From Mangrovimicrobium sp033283265 (lineage in GTDB: Bacteria; Pseudomonadota; Gammaproteobacteria; Pseudomonadales; Halieaceae), in the NCBI GenBank assembly GCA_033283265.1, contig JAWMQN010000004.1:327441-391440 (forward strand): DNA of 64,000 bases, in the 5' to 3' direction. Shown here piece after piece: positions 53,821 through 62,978 of the stretch. Numbering within the stretch: the first letter of the stretch is position 1; every line of letters starts with the position of its first letter. A program made the translations under genes and the position numbers. The notes under the pieces were generated by a model, which searched no databases, was not told the origin of the DNA, and was given only the letters and a program-made list of their open reading frames with translations.

Positions 53821-56043
53821 ATGCGGAACGCCCGCGGTTTCATCCTGCTGACGTCGGAGCGCCTGCTCTCCGCCCTGGTGCCCGGCCTGGTCTCGGGCCT
53901 GGTGGCCCTCATCTCCTGCGTCAGCTTCGCGGCGCTGATCTTCAACGGCAAGCTGGCGCCGCAGGTCTCCGTCGGCATCAACGCCTGTGTCTCCACCGCG
54001 GTCATCGCCGGCAGCCTGATCACCCTGTTCAGTGCCTGCAAGCCGGTGGTGGCGCTGCCCGACGACGACACCGTGCCGGTGCTGGCGCTGCTGGTCACCC
54101 TGGTGGTGGCCTCGCTGCCGCCGACCCTGGCGCCGGAGGAGATCGCCATGACGGCGCTGGCCTCGCTGGCCATCGTCGCCCTGGTCACCGGGCTGGTGCT
54201 CACCGGCCTCGGCCTGTTGCGCCTCGGCGGGCTGGTGCGCTACCTGCCGCACTCGGTCACCGGCGGCTACTTCGCCGGCGCCGGCCTGTTGATGCTGTCG
54301 GGCGGGCTCAAGGTGGCCACCGACCTGTCCCTGGACAGCAGCGCCGAGCTGCTGCAACTGTTCAGCCAGGACTACCTGCTGCGCTGGGTGCCGGCGGCCA
54401 TCGCCGCGCTGGTGCTCTGGGCCGTGCTCTCGCGCTGGTCCGGCAACCTGGTGATGCCGGCCACCTTTGCCGGGCTGTGCCTGCTGTTCTTCGGCGCCAG
54501 CATGGCGCTGGGTACATCGCCCGCCGCCCTGATGGCCGACGACTGGCTGCTCGGGCCCTTTCCCGAGGGCAGCGCCCAGCTGCTCAACCCGGTGCTGCTG
54601 TCGCGCCCCCAGGGTATCCACTGGGACGGCCTGTTCAATCGCCCGGGCAGCCTGCTGACCATCCTCATGCTCAGCGCAGTCTCGCTGATGCTCACCATCA
54701 GCGGCCTGTCGCTGGCCCAGGCCAAGAGCTTCGACATCAACCGCGAACTGCGCGTCGCCGGCTGGGCCAATACCGTGAGCGGATTCACCGGCGGCATCAC
54801 CGCGCTGCCGTCCATGGCCCTGTCGACCCTGGCGATGGAGGTGGGGGCGCCGCCGAGCCGCTGGGTGGGGCTGGTCTCCGCCGGCTTCTGCGGGCTGATG
54901 CTCTACGTCGGCCTCGGCCTGCTGGCCTGGCTGCCCAAGCCCATCCTCGCCGGCCTGCTGATCTACCTCGGCTGGACCCTGGTGCAGCAGTGGCTGCTCA
55001 GGTCGCGGGCGCAGATGCCGATGCTGGAATACGCGGTGATCTGGATCATCGTCGGCGTGGTGGTCACCGCCGGCTTCCTCGAGGGCGTGTTCGCCGGCGT
55101 ACTCTGCGCGGCCCTGCTGTTCGTGGTCAATTACAGCCGCATCAACGTGGTTCGCTACCGGCTGACCGGGGCCCAGCTGAGCAGCAACGTCGAGCGCAAC
55201 CAGGCCCAGACCGATTACCTCGCCGCCCACGGCGAGCAGATCCTGGTGGCGAAACTCCAGGGCTACCTGTTCTTCGGCACCGCCTCGGATCTCTCCGAGG
55301 GGGTGCGGCGCTGGCTGGAGACGGAACACGGCGAGCCGCTGCGCTACCTGTTGTTCGACTTCGAGGAGGTCAACGACATGGACTCCTCGGCGGCCAACAG
55401 CTTCATCCGTATTGCCCAGGAGGCGGTCAGTTCGAACTTCAGCCTGGTGATGACCGGCCTCAGCGATGACATGCTCGGCCAGTTGCGCGCCAGCGGCTTC
55501 GAGTACGAGCGCATGGAGTGCGTGAAGATCATGGCCGACCTCGACCACGGCCTCGAGTGGTGCGAGGAGCGCCTGCTGGCGGGCCGGGTCGAGGGCGGCA
55601 CGGGGGCCAGCCTGATCGCCCAGCTGGTGGAGGAGCTCGGCTCGCGGGAGGAGGTCGACATCCTGCTCGACTACCTTGAGCAGCGCACGGCATTGCCCGG
55701 CGACGTGCTGGCGCGGGAGGGCGAGCCGGCCAACGAGCTGTTCCTGCTCGAGCAGTGCAGCGCCTCGGTCTACCTCGGCACCGACCTGGAGACCCGCCAC
55801 CGCATCCGCCGCGCCTCGGCGGGCACGGTATTCGGCGAGATCGGCTTCTACCTGGGCAGCCCGCGCACGGCGAGCGTGATCATCGAGGAGGGCGGGCTCT
55901 ACTACGTGTTCAGCCGCGCGGCGAAGGAGCGCCTCGACCGCGAGCAGCCGCACATCGCCACCAAGTTCCACGTGTTCATGCTGCGCGTGGTGACCCAGCG
56001 CCTGCAACTGACCACCTCCACCCTGCGCGTGGTGCTGGCCTAG
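53821..56043 (+). CDS. SulP/SLC26 anion transporter with STAS and cyclic-nucleotide-binding domains
   Basis: The 740-residue protein has three parts. Residues 1-440 hold about 12-14 membrane helices of the SulP family, with LPHSVTGGYFAGAGLLML and FDINRELRVAGWANTVSGFTGG. A STAS domain (about 470-570) includes DFEEVNDMDSSAANS. A cyclic-nucleotide-binding domain (about 615-730) has the phosphate-binding cassette FGEIGFYLGSPRTASV with its Arg. SulP proteins carry sulfate, bicarbonate or dicarboxylates. The intact cassette suggests gating by cAMP or cGMP, and a cyclase gene converges on it. It follows the TonB receptor and may belong to the same operon. Confidence 0.92.
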   Translation: MRNARGFILLTSERLLSALVPGLVSGLVALISCVSFAALIFNGKLAPQVSVGINACVSTAVIAGSLITLFSACKPVVALPDDDTVPVLALLVTLVVASLPPTLAPEEIAMTALASLAIVALVTGLVLTGLGLLRLGGLVRYLPHSVTGGYFAGAGLLMLSGGLKVATDLSLDSSAELLQLFSQDYLLRWVPAAIAALVLWAVLSRWSGNLVMPATFAGLCLLFFGASMALGTSPAALMADDWLLGPFPEGSAQLLNPVLLSRPQGIHWDGLFNRPGSLLTILMLSAVSLMLTISGLSLAQAKSFDINRELRVAGWANTVSGFTGGITALPSMALSTLAMEVGAPPSRWVGLVSAGFCGLMLYVGLGLLAWLPKPILAGLLIYLGWTLVQQWLLRSRAQMPMLEYAVIWIIVGVVVTAGFLEGVFAGVLCAALLFVVNYSRINVVRYRLTGAQLSSNVERNQAQTDYLAAHGEQILVAKLQGYLFFGTASDLSEGVRRWLETEHGEPLRYLLFDFEEVNDMDSSAANSFIRIAQEAVSSNFSLVMTGLSDDMLGQLRASGFEYERMECVKIMADLDHGLEWCEERLLAGRVEGGTGASLIAQLVEELGSREEVDILLDYLEQRTALPGDVLAREGEPANELFLLEQCSASVYLGTDLETRHRIRRASAGTVFGEIGFYLGSPRTASVIIEEGGLYYVFSRAAKERLDREQPHIATKFHVFMLRVVTQRLQLTTSTLRVVLA

Positions 56044-56065
56044 GCTCGGGTTGGGGGCCTGAAGG

Positions 56066-59000
56066 TCAGGCCAGGGCGCTTGCCAGGCCGTCGAGCATCG
56101 CCGCGGCCTGGCGTTCGTTCTGCCGGTCCATGTAGTCCCGGGCACTGGCCAGGGCGCTCTCGGCGCGGGGCCGGTCGCCGCGGGTGATGGCGGCATCGGC
56201 GAGCAGGCCGTAGAGCCAGGGCAGCCAGGAGGTGAAGCCGGTCCGCTCCCAGTTCTGCACGCTGCTCGCGATATCCTCGATGGCGGTGTCGCCACAGCCG
56301 TTCTTGATCTTCGCCGTGCCGCCACAGACCTGCGCCAGGGCGACGAACTCGGGGAAACCCTGGGCCCGGGAGAACTCGATGCACTCGTCGGCGAATTCGA
56401 TGGCCGCTGCATAGTCCGCGCGCATGGTGGCGCCGATGAAATTCGCCAGCAGGCCGAAGCCGATCTCGTGCGGGTTGTTCAGTTCGCGGGCCAGTTGCAG
56501 GGCGCCCTGGGCGGCGGCGATCGACTCCTCGCTGCGGCCGAGGGATTGCAGGGCCAGCGAGCGGTAGAAGTTGCCGAACACGCCGAAGTCCATCAGGTAG
56601 GTGAAGAACAGCGGGGCGTCGCGCTCCGGGCGGTAGCAGTCGCAGACCTTCTCCAGGCACTCCAGGGCCTGCTCGTCCCGGCCCTGGTGCCACAGGCTGA
56701 TGCCGAGCAGCACGTTGCTGGCCATGTAGCGGCCGGGGTCGGCTGCCGGGTCGCTGCCGGCGAGCAGGGCGCTGGCCATGTCGACAGCCTTGCCCAGCTC
56801 GCCGGAGGCCCAGTGGTAGCGGCACAGGCCGAACTCCACCGGGAAGGTGTTTTCCAGGTCGGCGTGCTGGCGGGCGAAGATCACCGCGTTTTCGTAGGCG
56901 GTGCCGACCTCCTCATCCCCCGGCCCCTTGATCACCATCAGCGCCGAGCCGAGCAGCGAGCGCATCTCGAATTCCAGGTGGCGCCGGCTGGCGCGGTCGC
57001 CGAGGTTGTCGCACAGGGCGAGCCCGCGGTGCAGGTTGTCGCAGATCTCGCGGTGGGCGAACTTGCGCAGGGACAGCTGGCTCGCCGCGTGCCAGGCGTC
57101 GAAACCCTCCTCCCACATCTCCGCCTCGGTGTAGTGGTGGGCGAGCAGTTCCGGGCGCTCCTCGATGTGGGAGCGGAAGTAGTTCTTCAGGCTGGTGGCC
57201 ACCTGGGCGTGCAGTTGCCGGCGGCGGCTCTTGAGCAGGGCGTTGTAGGCGGAGTCCTGCAGCAGCGCGTGCTTGAACAGGTAGGAGGTGTCCTGGCCGC
57301 CCTTGAGCTGGACGATGATTTCCGCGTCCACCAGCTGCCGCAGGGCATCGAGCACCACTGCCTCCGGTTGTGCGGTGACGCTCTGCAGCACCGCGAGCTG
57401 GAACTCGCGGCCGAGCACCGCGCCGATCTGGGCGATCTCCTTCACCGGGGCCATGCGGTCGAGGCGCGCCATCAGCGAATCCTGCAGCGACTCCGGCACC
57501 GCCTTGGGCTGGAACTCGCCGAGCAGGATGTACTCGTTGTCGCGCTCCTGCAGCAGGGGGCTCTCGAGTATCGCCTTGGTGAGCTCCTCGACGTACAGCG
57601 GCACGCCCTCGGCCTTGCGCAGGATGTGCGCGCACATCTCCTCGGGCATGCGCTTGCCCGAGGCGGTCTGTACGATCAGCGCCCGGGCCGCGTCCTCGCC
57701 CAGGCGGCCGATGTCGATCTGCTCGGCGTGGGGAATGTTCAGCCAGTCGGGGGTGAAGTCGGGGCGGAAGGTCGCCAGTACCAGGATGGCCCGGTCGCGG
57801 GCGGTCTGGATCACCTGGTCGAGCAGTTCGATCGAGCTGGCGTCCAGCCAGTGCAGGTCCTCCATGATGACGATGGTCGGCTTGTGCGACGACAGCCGGC
57901 TGACCATGCCGGTCAGCAGCTGGATGGTGCGGAACTTCTGCTCCGGCGGCGGCATCGGCGGCAACTCGTAGCCCGCCGGCGCGGGAATGCCCAGCAGGCT
58001 GGCCAGCAGGGGGCGCTCCGCGTCGCCCACGCCGCGCTCCTCGCAGTACAGCACCAGCTTGTGCCACTGCTGTTCCGGCGGCTCGTAGAGCTTGATCCCC
58101 GCGGCGCGCAGCAACTGGGCGATGATCGGGTGCAGCGGCGTCGACTTGGCGTGGGGCGAGCCGTACATGCGCAGCACTTCCACATCGTCGCCGTTGAGGC
58201 TGGCGCGGAAGTCCTCGAGCAGCTGCGACTTGCCGATGCCGGCCTCGCCGCAGATCATGATCAGCTGGCCGCGCCGCTCCACGGCCCGCTGCCAGCCCTC
58301 GCGCAGCCGCTGGGCCTCCGCCTCCCGGCCGAAGATGTTGTGGCTCTTGCTGTCGTCCCGGGCCGCCTCGAAACGGCTCTCGACCAGCGACTCGCCCTTG
58401 ACCAGGAAGGCGGGCACCGGCACGTCGAAACCCTTGAGGCTGTGCTGGCCGAGGTCCTCGTACTCGAACAGCCCGCCGACCAGCCGGCGGGTGCGCGACG
58501 AGGTCACCACGCTGTTCGGCGGCGCCAGGCTCTGCAGGCGCGCGGCGAGGTTGGGCGTTTCGCCGACCACGGTTTCCTCGCGGGAGCCCTGGCCCTCGCC
58601 GATCACGTCGCCGACCACCACGTTGCCGCTGGCGATGCCGACCCGGGTCTGCAGTTTGATGCCGTGCCCCGGGTCGAGCCGGGACACCGCGGCGATGATC
58701 TCCAGCCCGGCGCGCATGGCGTACTCGGCATCGTACTCGCTGGCGGTGGGGTAGCCGAAGTAATTGAGCAGGCCGTCACCCATGTAGCGGGCGACATAGC
58801 CGTGGTGGCGGCGGATGACCGCCTCGCAGCAGGCCTGGAAGCTCTTGATGATCTCGCTGAGGTCCTCCGGGTCGAACTTGACCGAGAGGTCGGTGGAACC
58901 TACCAGGTCGCAGAACATCACCGTGAGATGGCGCCGCTCCGCGCCCCTGCCGGCAGGCGGTGGGGTGTTGCGCACTGGCGCGGGAGCGGCGTGCAGCGGT

Positions 59001-59140
59001 TTGCCGCAGCCGCCGCAGAAGCGGGCGTTTACCGGGTTTTCGAAGGCGCAGTCGGCGCAGGTGAGCGGCAGGGGGGTGCCGCACTGGCCACAGAACTTGT
59101 GCTCGGCACTGTTCTCAGCGTCGCAGGAGGGACAGTGCAT
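56066..59140 (-). CDS. zinc-ribbon / class III cyclase / AAA ATPase / TPR signalling protein
   Basis: The 1024-residue protein begins with two zinc ribbons (Cys3, 6, 17, 20 and Cys28, 31, 42, 45). A class III nucleotidyl cyclase domain (about 70-235) has metal Asp78 in FCDLVGST and Asp122 in RYMGDGLL, and Asn197 and Arg201 in NLAARLQ. A STAND/AAA ATPase has Walker A GEAGIGKSQ near 296, and a long helical TPR-like C-terminus follows. The cyclase residues are intact, so it is probably active. The cyclase-ATPase-TPR order is that of soluble adenylyl cyclases. It faces the SulP-cNMP transporter gene with 22 bases between stops, suggesting a functional link. Confidence 0.9.
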   Translation of the reverse strand: MHCPSCDAENSAEHKFCGQCGTPLPLTCADCAFENPVNARFCGGCGKPLHAAPAPVRNTPPPAGRGAERRHLTVMFCDLVGSTDLSVKFDPEDLSEIIKSFQACCEAVIRRHHGYVARYMGDGLLNYFGYPTASEYDAEYAMRAGLEIIAAVSRLDPGHGIKLQTRVGIASGNVVVGDVIGEGQGSREETVVGETPNLAARLQSLAPPNSVVTSSRTRRLVGGLFEYEDLGQHSLKGFDVPVPAFLVKGESLVESRFEAARDDSKSHNIFGREAEAQRLREGWQRAVERRGQLIMICGEAGIGKSQLLEDFRASLNGDDVEVLRMYGSPHAKSTPLHPIIAQLLRAAGIKLYEPPEQQWHKLVLYCEERGVGDAERPLLASLLGIPAPAGYELPPMPPPEQKFRTIQLLTGMVSRLSSHKPTIVIMEDLHWLDASSIELLDQVIQTARDRAILVLATFRPDFTPDWLNIPHAEQIDIGRLGEDAARALIVQTASGKRMPEEMCAHILRKAEGVPLYVEELTKAILESPLLQERDNEYILLGEFQPKAVPESLQDSLMARLDRMAPVKEIAQIGAVLGREFQLAVLQSVTAQPEAVVLDALRQLVDAEIIVQLKGGQDTSYLFKHALLQDSAYNALLKSRRRQLHAQVATSLKNYFRSHIEERPELLAHHYTEAEMWEEGFDAWHAASQLSLRKFAHREICDNLHRGLALCDNLGDRASRRHLEFEMRSLLGSALMVIKGPGDEEVGTAYENAVIFARQHADLENTFPVEFGLCRYHWASGELGKAVDMASALLAGSDPAADPGRYMASNVLLGISLWHQGRDEQALECLEKVCDCYRPERDAPLFFTYLMDFGVFGNFYRSLALQSLGRSEESIAAAQGALQLARELNNPHEIGFGLLANFIGATMRADYAAAIEFADECIEFSRAQGFPEFVALAQVCGGTAKIKNGCGDTAIEDIASSVQNWERTGFTSWLPWLYGLLADAAITRGDRPRAESALASARDYMDRQNERQAAAMLDGLASALA

Positions 59141-59396
59141 GGCGACGACAACAGCGTGGGTTGGCAGTGGGGTGCGGCAGCGCGGAGCGGGCTGCGGGAG
59201 AAAATGGCTGTTGCAGATGCCGGGTGGGCCGGGTAGCCACCAGACTGGTGAATGCGTTGGCGAACTGCTCCATGTATGCCCCCTCCCCCGAGGAGCTGAC
59301 CTGGCCGGCGGCCAGGATCAGATAGCACGCAGCATAACCCCTATCCCGACTACGGTACAGTCCGGTGGTGTTCTTGCGACAGGGCCCGGCGGGCCG

Positions 59397-59594
59397 TCAG
59401 TCGGAGGAGAAATCCCTCGCGTATCTTTCTATCCACTCTCGCGCCGCCTGGTCCAGTGTCAGCTTGCGGCCCTCGCGGCGCAGGACGTCGAGCCGGTAGG
59501 CCTCGATCTGCTCGCATTGGGCTTGCATCCGTGCAAGGAAGGCGTCGTTGGTCTCCGGAGTGTTGTGCAGTACCTGTCTTTCGGCGGCTGCCAT
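59397..59594 (-). CDS. small conserved-type hypothetical protein
   Basis: The 65-residue protein (from ATG 59594, MAAAERQV) is helical and charged, with a coiled-coil-like centre and a C-terminal LDQAAREWIERYARDF. I recall similar small proteins with a WIE-x-YA ending but know no function. The upstream bases AGAGAGGTGCG serve as a ribosome site, and codon use matches the neighbours. Confidence 0.55.
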   Translation of the reverse strand: MAAAERQVLHNTPETNDAFLARMQAQCEQIEAYRLDVLRREGRKLTLDQAAREWIERYARDFSSD

Positions 59595-59704
59595 ATCGCA
59601 CCTCTCTGGATGCATTGCTCCTGCGCGTATAGATAGCAGGTTTCGTGGCAGGGGGCCTTAGCCGGGCCCCCTGACTGTGAACCAGGTCACAGAGATTGTT
59701 CGGC

Positions 59705-60265
59705 TCAGGGGAACTGGGGGAGCACGACCGCGTCGATCGCGTGGATCACCCCGTTACTGGCCAGCAGGTCGGTGATGTAGATATTGGCGGTGCGCCCGAC
59801 ATTGTCGGTCAGCGTACCCGCCGACTGGGCGAGAAAACCCTGCTTGCCGCGCAGCAGTGTGTTCAGGCTGTCCGCGGCGAGTACATCCTCCGCGAGTTGC
59901 CGGCCCTTGACGACGTGATACAGCAGCACCGTGGTCAGGGTGTCCTGGTCGAGTGCCGTGCCGACATTCTCGGGCGTCAGGCCGAGCGCGAGGAAGGCCG
60001 TATCGTCCGGGGCGAAAACCGTGTGCTGTCCGTTCTGCACCAGGAGTTGCTGAACGGCCGGGTCCGCCGCGAGGACGGCTGCCACGAGGGTGTTGAAGTC
60101 ACCGGTTTCGGCCTTGACCTGCAGCGCTAGCGCCAGCAGGGTGGTCTTGTCCCTGGGGCCGGTTTCGCCGTTGGGCATGGCCTGTGCGTTCAGGGACAGG
60201 GCCAGGGCCAGGGCAGTGAGGGTGCTGAATATCAGGCGTGAAAATGACAGTCGGGTAAGTAACAT
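59705..60265 (-). CDS. secreted fasciclin (FAS1) domain protein
   Basis: The 186-residue protein has a signal peptide (about 1-29) and a single FAS1 domain. The H1-like element is FAPDDTAFLALG and the H2 element is NGVIHAIDAVVLP at the end, with YHVVKG between them. FAS1 proteins mediate adhesion or binding of lipophilic ligands outside the cell. The ATG at 60265 is preceded by GGGAG, which lies in the right arm of a long hairpin (60274-60343), so translation may be controlled. Confidence 0.9.
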   Translation of the reverse strand: MLLTRLSFSRLIFSTLTALALALSLNAQAMPNGETGPRDKTTLLALALQVKAETGDFNTLVAAVLAADPAVQQLLVQNGQHTVFAPDDTAFLALGLTPENVGTALDQDTLTTVLLYHVVKGRQLAEDVLAADSLNTLLRGKQGFLAQSAGTLTDNVGRTANIYITDLLASNGVIHAIDAVVLPQFP

Positions 60266-60273
60266 GAGTGCTC

Positions 60274-60343
60274 TCCCGTTTGTATTCAGGACTGGAATGG
60301 GTGTGTGAGTACTTCACACAGTCCTGTATACGAAAGCGGGAGT
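60274..60343 (-). promoter_or_regulatory. long leader hairpin sequestering the fasciclin ribosome site
   Basis: On the minus strand the arm CTCCCGCTTTCGTATACAGG.. (60343-60320) pairs with ..CCTGAATACAAACGGGAG (60295-60274). Pairing fails at only two single-base bulges and one mismatch over about 22 base pairs. An inner TGTGTGA/TCACACA stem extends it. The GGGAG that serves the start codon at 60265 is the last part of the right arm. This is a strong candidate for an RNA switch or thermometer; a cruciform operator or an inserted repeat are alternatives. Confidence 0.65.
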
Positions 60344-60380
60344 GGGCTGGATCAGTGCCGGCTGGCAAGCGGCCCGGGCT

Positions 60381-61286
60381 CTACAGGCGCAACTTTTTCT
60401 GCAGGGATTCGAAGCGCCGGAAATAGGCCTTGGCCCTGGGGAAGAGGTCCGGGCGAAAAATTTTCAGGGCAAGCAGGAAGGCGTTTTTCTTCAGCTCCTC
60501 GTCCTGCCTGATCAGTTCCACGCGATAGCAATCGACAGCGTCGTGCTCGCCCTTATAGGTCTTGCCGAAGTAGCGCTTGAGGAACGGAGTCTTGAGCGCG
60601 GCGCGGTAGGCCTCCGCGTGTTCCTTCCGGCACAGGTACAGCTTGTTGGAACCGGAGGCGAAAGGGACGATGCCCGAGTTGGTGGCCTGCTGCCACATGG
60701 CGTAGCCGTGGGTGACCTCGGGCCACTCCGCCCGGCAGTAGTCGTCCAGGGCGATGACGCCGCGCTCTGCCAGGGTCCGTTCCGCCAGGCCGAGGTCGTT
60801 CTCCACGATGGATCGCCAGTGACCGCCATCGACACTGAAAAAACGCACGGGGCCGACCTGCTCCAGGATGTAGTCGCTGCTGACTGCCTCGGAAGAGCCC
60901 TTGAAAATGCGGACTCTGGACGAGTCGACGGCGAAGCGTTCCAGGTTGGCGCGGAATTTCTCCAGGTCACCCTTGCCGGAATTGTCGAGGTTCTTGCCCT
61001 GGTCCTCGAAGATGTCGATGCACAGGGCCAGTTCGTCGGCCCTGAGGTCCAGGCACAGGGGAATGAAGGACTTGCCGTGGTGCACGCCGATTTCGACGCA
61101 GCTTCCGCTGATCTCGTGCCGGGCCTGGTGCGCCAGAATGGCGCCGATGATTTCGGCATCAACGCGCTGGAGCCAGCCGGGTACGGTGCTTTTCGCTTTT
61201 CTGAGGTATTCCCACAGGATGGTGTTCACTAGGTTTTCCTGGACTGCTGTTGTTATGTCGGGAGGCGAGGGCTGCGTTGCTGGCAT
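60381..61286 (-). CDS. class I SAM-dependent methyltransferase (Methyltransf_24-like)
   Basis: The 301-residue protein has the SAM motif VEIGVHHGKSFIPL (about 64-77) and the acidic residue after the second strand in LCIDIFEDQG. A later FFSVDGGHWRSIVENDL followed by ERGVIALDDYC is typical of the TylF/CmcI-like methyltransferase group that acts on sugar or small hydroxyls. It could modify the surface glycan of the nearby cluster but is 12 kb away. The ATG at 61286 has a poor ribosome site; a start further inside is possible. Confidence 0.83.
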   Translation of the reverse strand: MPATQPSPPDITTAVQENLVNTILWEYLRKAKSTVPGWLQRVDAEIIGAILAHQARHEISGSCVEIGVHHGKSFIPLCLDLRADELALCIDIFEDQGKNLDNSGKGDLEKFRANLERFAVDSSRVRIFKGSSEAVSSDYILEQVGPVRFFSVDGGHWRSIVENDLGLAERTLAERGVIALDDYCRAEWPEVTHGYAMWQQATNSGIVPFASGSNKLYLCRKEHAEAYRAALKTPFLKRYFGKTYKGEHDAVDCYRVELIRQDEELKKNAFLLALKIFRPDLFPRAKAYFRRFESLQKKLRL

Positions 61287-61373
61287 CCGGTGTCGGGTCG
61301 CTACTTTGCAATAGTCGGTGCTCGATTGGAAGTGTGGTGGGATTGGGATTCCTGTTGCCCAGCCAGCAGGGTA

Positions 61374-61402
61374 GGGAAAAAAGGCTCTGACCCCTTTTAT
61401 TA
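61374..61402. repeat. REP-like GGCTCTGACCCC repeat (copy 1)
   Basis: An A-run, then GGCTCTGACCCC and TTTTATT. AAAAGG and CCTTTT flank CTCTGACC as short inverted arms. The same core recurs at 63808-63843. This kind of element is common as dispersed copies in gammaproteobacterial genomes. Confidence 0.55.
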
Positions 61403-61468
61403 CAGGCGAACCGACTGCCCGTGGGCTATAGTTCCGGAGCCGGGGCGGTCCCCCGCGGGAGTATCCTG

Positions 61469-62953
61469 ATGCGCAGAAGACAACTGATCGAGGGCGCGTT
61501 GACGTCCGCGGTACTGGCGGCGTTACCGGGAAAACTGGCCCTGGGCGCGCTCGCGCCTGCGGCGCAGTCCGCCAGTGCCGTCACCCTGGCAGGTGATGAC
61601 ATCCTGCTGGACCGGGAAAGCGTGGAAGCCTTTGCGCAGTCGCTGCAGGGTTCGCTATTGACGCCGGCGAGTCCCGGCTATGACACGACACGCCAGTTGT
61701 GGAGTGCCTCCTTCGATCACCACCCCGCCCTGATTGCCCAGTGCGCCTCGACCGCGGATGTGCGCAGCGCCGTCCAGTTCGCGCGGGAACACAATCTGTT
61801 GACCTCGGTGAAATGCGGCGGCCACAGTTTTGCCGGCAAGTCGGCGGCGGACCGTGCGCTGATGATCGATCTCGGCGCCATGGGCGAGGCGCAGGTCGAT
61901 ACCGCCGCAGGACTGGTTCGGGTCGGTGGCGGCGCCCGCCTGGGTGCGGTGGACCGGGCGACGCTGGAACACAACCTGGTAACCGTGCTCGGCACCGACT
62001 CGGATACCGGCGCCGGGGGCCTGACACTCGGCGGTGGCCTGGGCCGGTTGAACCGGGTGTGGGGCATGACCATCGACAATCTCCTCGCCGCCGAACTCGT
62101 GACGGCGGACGGGCGCATCCTCGAGCTGTCTGCCCGGGAGAATCCGGACCTGTTCTGGGCCATCCGCGGGGGCGGCGGCAACTTCGGCGTGGTCACCCGC
62201 TTCGATTACCGCGTACACCCCTTCAACCCGATGATCTACGGCGGCGACATGGCCTGGCCATGGGAGCAGCGCCTGCAGGTCATGCGGGCCATTGGCGACT
62301 TGATCGGGGACGGGCCGGATGCCCTGTTCATCTCGCCCCATGGCTTCGTGGATGCGAACGGCGAGCCGCATTTTTCCCTCGAGGCGCTATACGTGGGCGA
62401 TCACGCGGAGGGGGAAAAGGCGCTGGCGGAACTGGGCAGGATTGGCAAGCCCTCGCGTGTCGACCTGCGGGCCCTGCCCTATTTCGACAGGCAGGCGACG
62501 CCGCCCGGTACCCGCCGGCGCTCGCACTACATGAAGAACGCCTACGTGGAGAAACTCACCGACGAGGTCGCGGCGGCCGCGCTCGAAGAGCTGCCACGGC
62601 TGCCCGGCTTCCTGGTTTTCTTCCACCCCATGGGCGGCGCGGTATCCAGGGTCGGGCCGCAGGACACCGCCTTCCCGCACCGGGCCGCCGGCTGGGCCAT
62701 CGGCATAGGCATAGCCTATGACGACAATTCACTGTTTCCGCAGTATCGCGCCGCGGTGCGCGATCAGTATGCACGGGTGGAGCCGTATTCGATGGGCTTT
62801 TACAACAACCTGATGAATACGGGGGATGAGGGGAAACTGAGCGAGAATTATTCGGTCAATTTGCGGCGGCTGGCGCAGATCAAGCGGAGGTATGATCCGG
62901 ATAACTTTTTCCGGTTGAATGCGAACGTATTACCGGCCGAGGAAGCGGATTGA
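61469..62953 (+). CDS. Tat-exported FAD-binding oxidoreductase (BBE family)
   Basis: The 494-residue protein has a twin-arginine-like signal (RRRQLIEGALTSAV, cleavage near QSAS). It shows a PCMH-type FAD domain (about 75-250) with KCGGHSFAGKS, where the His should attach FAD covalently. The C-terminal BBE segment is YSVNLRRLAQIKRRYDPDNFF. In the usual position of the second covalent Cys it has TGAGGLTLGGG without Cys, so FAD is probably attached at one site only. Such enzymes oxidise sugars or alcohols with oxygen. The ATG at 61469 has GGGAG ten bases upstream; an in-frame start at 61421 gives no signal. Confidence 0.87.
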   Translation: MRRRQLIEGALTSAVLAALPGKLALGALAPAAQSASAVTLAGDDILLDRESVEAFAQSLQGSLLTPASPGYDTTRQLWSASFDHHPALIAQCASTADVRSAVQFAREHNLLTSVKCGGHSFAGKSAADRALMIDLGAMGEAQVDTAAGLVRVGGGARLGAVDRATLEHNLVTVLGTDSDTGAGGLTLGGGLGRLNRVWGMTIDNLLAAELVTADGRILELSARENPDLFWAIRGGGGNFGVVTRFDYRVHPFNPMIYGGDMAWPWEQRLQVMRAIGDLIGDGPDALFISPHGFVDANGEPHFSLEALYVGDHAEGEKALAELGRIGKPSRVDLRALPYFDRQATPPGTRRRSHYMKNAYVEKLTDEVAAAALEELPRLPGFLVFFHPMGGAVSRVGPQDTAFPHRAAGWAIGIGIAYDDNSLFPQYRAAVRDQYARVEPYSMGFYNNLMNTGDEGKLSENYSVNLRRLAQIKRRYDPDNFFRLNANVLPAEEAD

Positions 62954-62978
62954 GTTTGGTCTTCCTCGGGTCCCGCGA

